Positions 28,101 through 34,929 of a stretch of 64,000 bases of DNA are shown piece by piece. Each line of letters opens with the position of its first letter. Position 1 is the stretch's first letter. The notes beneath the pieces were generated by a model. The model was not told the origin of the DNA and made no database searches. It saw only the letters and a list, made by a program, of their open reading frames with translations. The position numbers and the translations under genes are program-made. The stretch is from NCBI RefSeq assembly GCF_900143695.1, contig NZ_FRFE01000010.1, positions 112,830 through 176,829 on the forward strand, given 5' to 3'. Source of the stretch: Desulfopila aestuarii DSM 18488. GTDB taxonomy: Bacteria > Desulfobacterota > Desulfobulbia > Desulfobulbales > Desulfocapsaceae.

Positions 28101-28167
28101 CACAGTGGAACAGGTGAGCGCGATCGGTGAGGGCGCAAGGCCAAGACCGGGTTCTGCTCAATTATAG
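25138..28167 (+). CDS. dnaE2: Error-prone DNA polymerase III alpha subunit DnaE2
   Basis: About 1009 residues (up to 1042 if translation starts at 25039). The C-family polymerase core shows PPDIDVDFAWDERD with two catalytic aspartates, FLNPGRTDPP, the palm/finger segments FCKPHSASYARVSYQAAYLK, and HPDVNRSNERW. A C-terminal OB domain begins around RIRCAGWLLTGKL. The PHP domain at the N-terminus is degenerate: the usual His-x-His reads PLRVRSSYSLL and LTDHG reads LTDRD. A start at 25138 gives the family-like MVPLRVRSSYSLL. DnaE2 performs damage-induced mutagenic synthesis with ImuB. It overlaps dacC convergently by 10 bases. Confidence 0.92.
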   Translation: MVPLRVRSSYSLLRATGSPAALCRLAVTLGYATLALTDRDNLYGLWSFLAACRREQLHPIVGAELSETEGDRVVTCLVKNIDGYRNLSLLLSKRHAGELDVEKDLGGHAEGLFLLGRDRELLEILHQQGVQVAADLGPRPTEAGRSLREWAKLRGVPAVATPDSALGKEEDQDLYLLLRAIAHNTSISRLGEVEPPEVQYVLEPPSVYRERFAVWPEVIGATERLAAECAFAGPAFGIIMPPWRHDHEGEAGRMLRLKAYQGACRRYGDDLGEPVVERLEHELRVIEEMGYSSYFLVVRDIVHRKGADGHRIKRRICGRGSGAASLVAYCLEITNVCPIKHNLYFERFLNPGRTDPPDIDVDFAWDERDTVLQEVLSDFAGHSAMVANHIMFQPRMAIRETAKAFGMPGSEISRLTKRLPWLADRNEGSLQQRLEQLPTLRDQDLSEPWPEILTLAARLIGIPRYLSVHPGGVVITPRPIREYVPVEYAAKGVPIIQWEKDGTEEAGLVKIDILGNRSLGVIRDAVKAVQRQGGELDEMHWNPEDDQRTRSGVARGTTMGCFYIESPAMRLLQQKAGSGDFEQLVIQSSIIRPAANEFVREYVRRLHGGAWQPLHPSVGDVLDETFGLMVYQEDVSRVAVAMAGFSHARADGLRKVMSKKDKELRLADYREQFYRGCGERNIGAEDIDRVWKMMMSFDGYSFCKPHSASYARVSYQAAYLKHHHPAEFMAAVISNQGGYYSTMAYVSEAKRLGLTILHPDVNRSNERWSGEKRTIRVGLQAIQGLSQKSMARIVTTREQRSFSDPVDFWSRVLPAEDEARALIHAGGMDSLDTGGNRTMLLWQWASFQRNRTLSATHTLFPVRLPEPPPLSPPDQRSRLMREYGVLGFLCDYHPMVLMGRLPGGLVKMVDAPRHVGRRIRCAGWLLTGKLVSTKTGEVMEFLTFEDDTGMLETTFFPEAYRRAAHILQSGRGYILTGIVEADYGALTLTVEQVSAIGEGARPRPGSAQL

Positions 28168-29183
28168 GATTTGGGGATGGTTTCGTCTTTCCTGCTGTTG
28201 GCCAGGAGGTCGCTGGCCTCTCTTTCCTTGCGTGCGGACAGGATATGCGGGTACTGGCCGTAGGCGAAGTTCACCAGCTGTTTGAGGTCGCGCCACATGG
28301 TTTCACTGCCCATGATGGCGACAATAAACGTCGCTTCACCGTTACTGAATTTGCCGACATAGGTCTGGCGAGCAGCGAGTGTATATCCGGTTTTACCTCC
28401 CTCTGCCCCTTCAATACGCCATAGTGCCTTGTTGTGGTTATAGAGGGTGTTGCCTTCATCGGTGGTAATGGAGCGCACTTTCATGCGGGCGGAAAAATTG
28501 TCGTCACGCATGGCTTCCCGAAAAATGAGGGCAAGATCACGGGCTGTGCTGGTCTGGTCCTTGGCGGTCAGGCCGGTGGCGGTCTTGCAGTTCGTGTGGG
28601 TAGCGCCAAAGTGGCTGGCTTGCAGGTTCATGAACTCAGCGAAGTCACTTTCGTTGCCGGCAATCATCTCTGCCAGGGCTACACTGGCGTCGTTGGCCGA
28701 GCCAAGGAGCACGCCGGAGATCAGCTCATCGGCACGATATGCTTTCGCGGGATCAAGATACATTTTCGAGCTCGGCCGGGACGCAGCCTCACGACTAACG
28801 GGCACCGCTTCATCACCTGCCAGGGAGTGGATCGCAATGATACCGGTGAGTACCTTGATGGTGCTTGCCGGTTGCCGGGGCTGATCGGGCTCTTTGGCAA
28901 AGATGATGGTGTCGTCGGCATCATCAAGGATAATTACGCTTTTGGCTGTGATATTCTGCAGCTCTGCCGGAACGGTCGCAACCGTCTGGCCGGCAGCAGC
29001 CTCTTCAGGGGAGACGGTCGGGAACCATTTCACCGCCGAGATACTTCCTTCCTGCCCGAGAACTGCTACTTCGGCTCTGGCAATAGGTGATGTCTGAAAC
29101 GATATGAGAACTGCCAGACCGATGAGCGTGGACCGGAAGGCGCCTGGACGAAGACCGTTGGAGATACGGGAAAAAAACAACAT
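28158..29183 (-). CDS. D-alanyl-D-alanine carboxypeptidase (PBP5-like, S11)
   Basis: A 341-residue penicillin-binding protein that trims pentapeptide side chains of peptidoglycan in the periplasm. The signal anchor is STLIGLAVLISFQTSPIARA. Catalytic motifs are the SxxK in ASTIKVL, SAN in GSANDASVAL, and KTG in GGKTGYT. The protein ends soon after the catalytic domain (QYPHILSARKEREASDLLAN), without the beta-rich PBP5 C-terminal domain or its amphipathic anchor. It is a short S11 form. The start at 29183 has an AGGTG ribosome site; the frame is open to 29264. Confidence 0.92.
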   Translation of the reverse strand: MLFFSRISNGLRPGAFRSTLIGLAVLISFQTSPIARAEVAVLGQEGSISAVKWFPTVSPEEAAAGQTVATVPAELQNITAKSVIILDDADDTIIFAKEPDQPRQPASTIKVLTGIIAIHSLAGDEAVPVSREAASRPSSKMYLDPAKAYRADELISGVLLGSANDASVALAEMIAGNESDFAEFMNLQASHFGATHTNCKTATGLTAKDQTSTARDLALIFREAMRDDNFSARMKVRSITTDEGNTLYNHNKALWRIEGAEGGKTGYTLAARQTYVGKFSNGEATFIVAIMGSETMWRDLKQLVNFAYGQYPHILSARKEREASDLLANSRKDETIPKSYN

Positions 29184-29553
29184 GTTCACCTGAAAGTGGA
29201 TTGCGGTGTGCCTGCCGGAGCAGAACGTGTACGATTTTTTGAATTTGTATTCTGGACAGAACAACTTGTCAAGAACGTTTTCCCTGTAGTTACAAGGGCT
29301 GGAGCAGGAGTAGTACCTCTTCGGGATTGACCTCTAACAGGTGATTGTGTAAGATTCTCGGCCAGGCATAACCATTGAGTCTGACAATCGATTTTCTGAA
29401 AGCGGTTCGTTCAAGGGCGGGTTGAAGAAGTGTTTTATCGTATCTGCAAAAGAAATAATGGCGCTATGGGTATGGTAATATTCAGAAATTTCATGCCATC
29501 CTTGGAAAGCGACGATGTTTTGCGAGCGCATTACTTGAGGGCTGAGGTGAAAT
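29184..29553. other. Divergent intergenic region
   Basis: It separates dacC-like (minus) from the acyl-CoA synthetase (plus). The only element picked out is a plus-strand promoter candidate, TTGACC at 29327-29332 and TAAGAT at 29350-29355 with 17 bases between, which would leave a leader of about 190 bases. No gene was recognised. Confidence 0.45.
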
Positions 29554-31251
29554 ATGATGGTTGATACGGATGTCCGGATGACGCTAAATTATATTCTCGA
29601 CTCGAGCCGCATGAAATATGGCGACCGACCAGCTGTGGGCATGGCGTTGGAGACACCGCTTTCTTACAACGAAATGCATCATCATGTCATTGCCCTGGCG
29701 TGCTATCTGCTCAAGGATGGGGTTTCCAAAGGGGACCGGGTTGCCATCCTGGCTGAGAACTCCCACTTTTGGGGGCTTGCCTATTTTGCCATTGTCCGGT
29801 TAGGAGCGGTGGTGGTGCCGATTCTTCCCGATTTGCCGGAGAGCGATGTACATCATATTCTGAATGAGATGCAGGTGCGGGTGCTCTTTACTACCCAGCG
29901 GCAGATTGAAAAAATCTATGAGCTGAAAAAAGAACTTGCCGGTTCGGTCATCACCTTGGATGACTACCTTGCTCCCGGTGATGTGATCAAGGTCACACCA
30001 TTTTCCAAGTTGCTGGCTGAGGCGACGGCAGAAATGGATTCGTTGGAAGATGCGCCTTCGTTTGCCGAACTGGAAGAAAACGATATTGCGTCGATCCTCT
30101 ATACCTCAGGTACCTCCGGCTACTCCAAGGCGGTGATGCTGAGTCATAAGAATCTTACCTCAAATGCCTATTCCGCCTCGAGGTTGATGGAGATTCCTCC
30201 GGGAAGTGTTTTTCTCTCCATCCTGCCGATGTCCCACACCTATGAATTCACCATGGGTTTTATCATGCCACTGCTCTGCGGGTGCCATATTGCCTATGCT
30301 GGCAAAACCCCGACTCCAGCAATCTTGCAGAATCTCTGCCAGCATGAAAAGCCTTTTGCTATCTTTGCCGTACCGCTGGTGCTGGAGAAAATCTATAAGA
30401 AGCGGGTTCTGCCCCAGATTGAAAAATCAAAGCTTTTATCCCTGGCCTGCAAAACCCGGCTGGGCAGGAAGATGATTTACCGGAAGATCGGTGATAAATT
30501 ACTCCAGTTTTTCGGGGGTAACCTGAAGCTTATGGGGATTGGCGGTGCTGCGTTGAACCCCGAAGTGGAACAGTTCCTGTACCAGGCCCGTTTTCCCTAT
30601 CTGATTGGTTATGGTTTAACAGAGGCAGCACCGCTTTTAGCAGGTGGACCCATGGGTGATAGAACAATCGCCATAGGTTCTACCGGCAAACCCATTCCTG
30701 GTGTTGATGTTCGGATTGTCGATCCCGATCCGGAGACGGGAGTCGGTGAAATTCATGCGGCTGGTCCCAATGTCATGCAGGGGTATTATGGCGATGTGGA
30801 GAGTACCAGTGATGTGCTTGCCTCTGATGGTTGGCTGGCTACTGGAGACTTGGGGTTTATTGACGAACAGGGCAATCTGCATGTCCGGGGCCGGTCAAAA
30901 AATGTCATTGTTATGGCTAGTGGCGAAAATATCTATCCGGAGGCAGTGGAACACCGGATGAATAGCTTTCCATGGGTCGTAGAAAGCCTGTTGCTGGAAA
31001 ACAATGGCCAGCTGGAGGCATGGATCTATCCCGATTATGAGGTATTGGATGAAATCACCGCCGGCAAGAGTCGGAGTGATCGACGAGTCTGCATCGAAGA
31101 GCTGTTTGAAGAGATGAGGCAGCAGGTCAATACTCAGGTTTCGGCAAGTTCACGGATAGCCAGGGTCTTTGAGCGCCGAGAACCGTTTATCAAGACTGCG
31201 ACACACAAGATCAAGCGCTATCTGTATAACGAGCATGGGATGATCGGGTAA
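29554..31251 (+). CDS. AMP-binding long-chain acyl-CoA synthetase family enzyme
   Basis: A 565-residue adenylate-forming ligase (ANL superfamily). The P-loop-like A3 motif is YTSGTSGYSKAVMLSH. Further motifs are LPMSHTYE, GYGLTEAAPLL (A5), GDLGFIDEQG (A7) and RGRSKNVIVMASGENIYPE (A8), and the C-terminal lysine region is IKTATHKIKRY. It should activate a fatty or other carboxylic acid to acyl-AMP and then acyl-CoA. The hydrophobic middle and LACS-like layout favour medium or long chains, but this is inference. GAGG lies shortly before the ATG pair at 29554/29557. No lipid genes are adjacent. Confidence 0.9.
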   Translation: MMVDTDVRMTLNYILDSSRMKYGDRPAVGMALETPLSYNEMHHHVIALACYLLKDGVSKGDRVAILAENSHFWGLAYFAIVRLGAVVVPILPDLPESDVHHILNEMQVRVLFTTQRQIEKIYELKKELAGSVITLDDYLAPGDVIKVTPFSKLLAEATAEMDSLEDAPSFAELEENDIASILYTSGTSGYSKAVMLSHKNLTSNAYSASRLMEIPPGSVFLSILPMSHTYEFTMGFIMPLLCGCHIAYAGKTPTPAILQNLCQHEKPFAIFAVPLVLEKIYKKRVLPQIEKSKLLSLACKTRLGRKMIYRKIGDKLLQFFGGNLKLMGIGGAALNPEVEQFLYQARFPYLIGYGLTEAAPLLAGGPMGDRTIAIGSTGKPIPGVDVRIVDPDPETGVGEIHAAGPNVMQGYYGDVESTSDVLASDGWLATGDLGFIDEQGNLHVRGRSKNVIVMASGENIYPEAVEHRMNSFPWVVESLLLENNGQLEAWIYPDYEVLDEITAGKSRSDRRVCIEELFEEMRQQVNTQVSASSRIARVFERREPFIKTATHKIKRYLYNEHGMIG

Positions 31252-31344
31252 TTGAATCTATATTTTTTGCTACTGCAGACTGGAAAACGATGATGACCGT
31301 ATTGAAATCCAAGAATTGCTCAACAGTTTGAACATACTTGATTT

Positions 31345-33714
31345 TCAGGTACCGTTTAAAACCTTCTGAATCAACTCGGCAATGTCCTTTTTAGCGATCG
31401 GTTTATACACGAAGGCATTTATACCCAAAGAATCGGCCTTTTTTTCATCCATCTTAATGCTGTAACCAGTGCAGAGAATTATAGGGATATTCGGTCTGAG
31501 TGCACGCATCTTCAACACCAGTTCCTCACCTGATAAATCAGGCATTATCTGGTCGGTAATCACCAGGTCGTAATTGTGAGGTTGATCTGCAAATGCTGCC
31601 AGTGCTTCTCTGCTGCTGGTTCTCAGGTCCACGGTATATCCGAGACGGCTGATCATTTTTGCCCCCATTTCGGCGTAGCTCTCTTCATCATCAACAAAGA
31701 GTATCCTCCCCATGCCTTGCGGGATTTTTTCAACGGCTTCGTCTTCCTTCTCCTCAACAGCTGCCGGTTCGTCTGTCACAGGGAAATACAGATGGAAGGA
31801 TGTACCTTTGCCACGTGTACTTTCCACAGTGATTGCTCCTTGATAACTTTCCATGATGGTATACACGATGGAAAGTCCCATGCCGGTTCCTTTGCCAACT
31901 TCTTTTCGGGTGAAAAACGGATCAAAAACTCTGGCCTGAGTTATGTCATCCATCCCGCAACCGTTATCAGTAAAGGAAAGTTCAATATAATTGCCTGCCA
32001 GTATGTTCAGTTGATGGGCTTTCTGAGTATCGAGTTGAACCTGCTGGAGACAGATTTCAATGATCCCTTTCTCCCCCGTTGCCCAGACCGCATTGGAAAA
32101 GAGATTCATGAGTATCTGCTGGATCTCGGTCGGGTCGGCCAAGATCTTGCCACAAAATGGCAAGATCGTTTCTTGAATAGCAACTGAGGAAGGGATTGAA
32201 GACTTGATAAGTTCAATGGATTCTTTGATGAACGAGCAGAGGTCGATCGAGATGTTTCTCCTTTGTGACTGGCGGCTAAAGGTAAGGATCTGTTTGATTA
32301 AATCAGTAACCCGATAGGAAGCTTTTATGACATTGTCAAGTTGGGCTTTAACAAAACTGCCCTGAGCAACTTCCTCACGGGCCATTTCCGTACAACCCAT
32401 GATCACTCCCAAAAGATTATTGAATTCATGGGCTATTCCTCCAGCCATCGTTCCGAGCGCTTGCATTTTTGCAGCCTGTTGGAGTTGAGACTGGAGCCTT
32501 GTATTTTCCTCCTCTGCCTGTTTTCGCTGTGTTATATCAACATTAACACCGATGTATCGCAAAACTTTTCCATCAGTGCCAATTTGGGGGGCTGCTAGCC
32601 CATACACCCAGGTTGTTTTCTCTTCTTTATTTTGAAAACGGTACTCTTTTCCCCAACTCCCCTGGGAGGCTACCATCTTCTGCCAGCTGTCGAATACCAT
32701 TTGGCGGTCATCAGGGTGAATGCCGTTAATCCATCCCTTCCCAAGAGCTTCCTCAAGGGAAAGACCCGCCATATTGCGCCAATACTCGTTGACATAGAGA
32801 CATTTTCCATCTGGTGTAGTCAGGTATATGCCTACCGGAGCTAATCGGGCAATGAGGTGAAATTTTTCCTCGTTCTCGAGCTGGGCTTTCTCTGCCTGTT
32901 TTCGTTGGGTGATATCCTGAATAGTGCAGATCATGCCTGCATATTTTCCATTCTCAACGAGGGGCACGAGCCAACCGGACTGAATAGTATCTCGGCCGGC
33001 TGGTGTTGTTACACTGGCCTCATATGACTTGGGCTGGCCATCCGTTCGGGCGTCAAGATAAAACTGAAGAAAATGTTTGGTTGTTTCTGGCTTGAAATCT
33101 TCAATGACACTCAGCCCCAGCATATTCTCGGCCTTTATCCCAGCGATTTTTTCCATGCCAGGGTTGAAGAATATGAGACGATCGTCTTTGTCGGTCACCC
33201 AGATTCCTTCCTGAACGCTATCCAGGATGAGTTTGTAGAAATGCCTCAATTCCTCAAGCATTTCCTTTGCTTGTCGTATCTCGGTGATGTCTCTTGTATT
33301 GGCGATTACACCCGAAATCTGATCATTGCTGTTCCTGTACGGAGAATAGGTTATATCCACAAATCTTCGACCCAATGTGGGATAGTCAAACCATTCCTGG
33401 TAGTTGATAATTTCACCCTTCAGGCACTTGTCAAAATTCGGTTGTATAAACTGCTCGAAGACCTCCCGGCCAAGGTATTCTGGTACTGTCCGCCCTATGA
33501 AGTTTTTCCGATCTACTCCAGAAAATTTTTCATACGCCTCGTTGACGATGATGTACCTGTAGTCTCTATCAAGCAGGGAGATACCATCCGGTGTCGATGA
33601 AATAATATCCCGGTATGCCGTCAGATCTTGAATAGATTTCTTATTCTCACGCTCGACTTGCTCTAATTCCTGGACTCTTCTTTCCAGTTCCTCGTAGCTG
33701 GGTTTGTCGAGCAT
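31345..33714 (-). CDS. Soluble PAS hybrid histidine kinase with C-terminal receiver
   Basis: About 789 residues with no transmembrane segment. A short coiled coil (MLDKPSYEELERRVQELEQV) leads into three PAS/PAC units (about residues 40-160, 165-290 and 295-415), each ending with a TQRKQAEE-like linker. The dimerisation domain has the phospho-accepting His in GTMAGGIAHEFNNLLG. The ATPase domain has NLFSNAVWA (N box), FTDNGCGM (G1) and GTGMGLSIVY (G2). The receiver domain has phosphorylatable Asp in YDLVITDQIMPD. Start 33714 has GAGGTGAG. It is paralogous to the kinase at 34930 in its last 370 residues. No DNA-binding output domain is present or adjacent. Confidence 0.9.
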   Translation of the reverse strand: MLDKPSYEELERRVQELEQVERENKKSIQDLTAYRDIISSTPDGISLLDRDYRYIIVNEAYEKFSGVDRKNFIGRTVPEYLGREVFEQFIQPNFDKCLKGEIINYQEWFDYPTLGRRFVDITYSPYRNSNDQISGVIANTRDITEIRQAKEMLEELRHFYKLILDSVQEGIWVTDKDDRLIFFNPGMEKIAGIKAENMLGLSVIEDFKPETTKHFLQFYLDARTDGQPKSYEASVTTPAGRDTIQSGWLVPLVENGKYAGMICTIQDITQRKQAEKAQLENEEKFHLIARLAPVGIYLTTPDGKCLYVNEYWRNMAGLSLEEALGKGWINGIHPDDRQMVFDSWQKMVASQGSWGKEYRFQNKEEKTTWVYGLAAPQIGTDGKVLRYIGVNVDITQRKQAEEENTRLQSQLQQAAKMQALGTMAGGIAHEFNNLLGVIMGCTEMAREEVAQGSFVKAQLDNVIKASYRVTDLIKQILTFSRQSQRRNISIDLCSFIKESIELIKSSIPSSVAIQETILPFCGKILADPTEIQQILMNLFSNAVWATGEKGIIEICLQQVQLDTQKAHQLNILAGNYIELSFTDNGCGMDDITQARVFDPFFTRKEVGKGTGMGLSIVYTIMESYQGAITVESTRGKGTSFHLYFPVTDEPAAVEEKEDEAVEKIPQGMGRILFVDDEESYAEMGAKMISRLGYTVDLRTSSREALAAFADQPHNYDLVITDQIMPDLSGEELVLKMRALRPNIPIILCTGYSIKMDEKKADSLGINAFVYKPIAKKDIAELIQKVLNGT

Positions 33715-33828
33715 TTTTCTCACCTCACAGCGAGTTTGAATATACCTTCGCACATTGCTTTGCCGCTAAAGGGTTGCAAAGCGCCTATGCTTTATCCCTG
33801 AATCTGCCTTAAACACAATTGAAAAAGA

Positions 33829-34821
33829 TCACTCTGCCCGAATTATCGTGTGTGCCTGTCGCAGGATATGTTCTGATATGGTTATACCCAAGGTGTTGGC
33901 TGTCTTGAGATTGATAGAAAGATAATCTTCGGCTGTTTCCACCGGCAAGTCGCCGGGTTTTCTCCCACGTAAAATCTGGTCAGCCATCCGCGCCATTTGT
34001 TTGCCAACCATGAAACCATTGAAGCCAAAACCAAAGAGGGCTCCTCGTTCTGCCATTTCCAAGCGCGTGCCGGAGAGTATAATTTTCTTTTGGTTTGCTA
34101 CTTTTGCAAAATCCTCGACACGCGACATAACCATACCGTCCCGCGGAAGAAATATCGCGCCCACATCATCTGGAAATTCGGCGAGGAGAATATCGATTTC
34201 TTTATGATTTGATACCTGCCTGGCATCAAGGGTCAACTTGAACAATTCCGCTGCTTCTCTGGCCTTTTCTACCGAGATGACGGAACTTTTATCGTTTGGA
34301 TTGTATGGTAAGAGAATTTTTTTTATTCGTGGAGCAATCCGAATCGCCCATTCCAGCTGTTTGGCTATGCTGTCGGTCAGCATCACCCCGGTGATATTAT
34401 CACCCGGGTGTCGCTGTTCAGCAACTACGCCAGCACTCATCGGGTCGTTTACTGGCCCGAAGACCACCGGAATTTTATGGTTGCTGGTAGCTTTCTTGAC
34501 GGCCAAGGCCACCGGCGTGGTAGAGGCAAAAATAAGATCAGGATTTTCACTTACTACTTTTGCTATGTCAGCATCCAGGTTTTCCAAGTTCTGAAAGGTG
34601 CCATGAAAAAGATAAATTGTGTTTTTGCCTTCAATATACCCTTTTTCCTTCATTCCCTCCTTAAAGCCATCCAGGGTGGTGACATTGTGCTTGCCATAGA
34701 TCACCGCAGCGATCACAACGTTATCCTTTTTCCCCTCAGCCCAAACAGCCTCTGTGGATATAAGTAAAAGACTTGAAACCACTACCATTCGCATTATTAA
34801 CAGCAGCCAATTTACTCTCAT
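33829..34821 (-). CDS. Periplasmic ABC-type substrate-binding protein (ABC_sub_bind family)
   Basis: A 330-residue exported binding protein. A signal peptide (MRVNWLLLIMRMVVVSSLLL, then ISTEAVWA) precedes two alpha/beta lobes. Family marks include AAVIYGKHNV...LDGFKEGMKEKGY at the start, DLIFASTTPVALAVK, VVFGPVNDPMSAGVV and a KKILLPYNP segment. Family members bind amino acids or other small ligands. No permease or ATPase gene is adjacent. Instead, a membrane hybrid kinase starts divergently 109 bases away, so a sensory role is likelier than transport (inference). The frame is open to 34881; 34821 is chosen by the signal peptide and an AAGGGG site. Confidence 0.85.
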   Translation of the reverse strand: MRVNWLLLIMRMVVVSSLLLISTEAVWAEGKKDNVVIAAVIYGKHNVTTLDGFKEGMKEKGYIEGKNTIYLFHGTFQNLENLDADIAKVVSENPDLIFASTTPVALAVKKATSNHKIPVVFGPVNDPMSAGVVAEQRHPGDNITGVMLTDSIAKQLEWAIRIAPRIKKILLPYNPNDKSSVISVEKAREAAELFKLTLDARQVSNHKEIDILLAEFPDDVGAIFLPRDGMVMSRVEDFAKVANQKKIILSGTRLEMAERGALFGFGFNGFMVGKQMARMADQILRGRKPGDLPVETAEDYLSINLKTANTLGITISEHILRQAHTIIRAE

Positions 34822-34929
34822 GACCCCTTTTCCCCTCTTGTCATTTGTGATACCATCCCAGAGGTGCCTGACAATAAGCATTATTGTAATAGTATAGCAG
34901 CCAGGAAGAGATCACCAAGAGAAAACATT

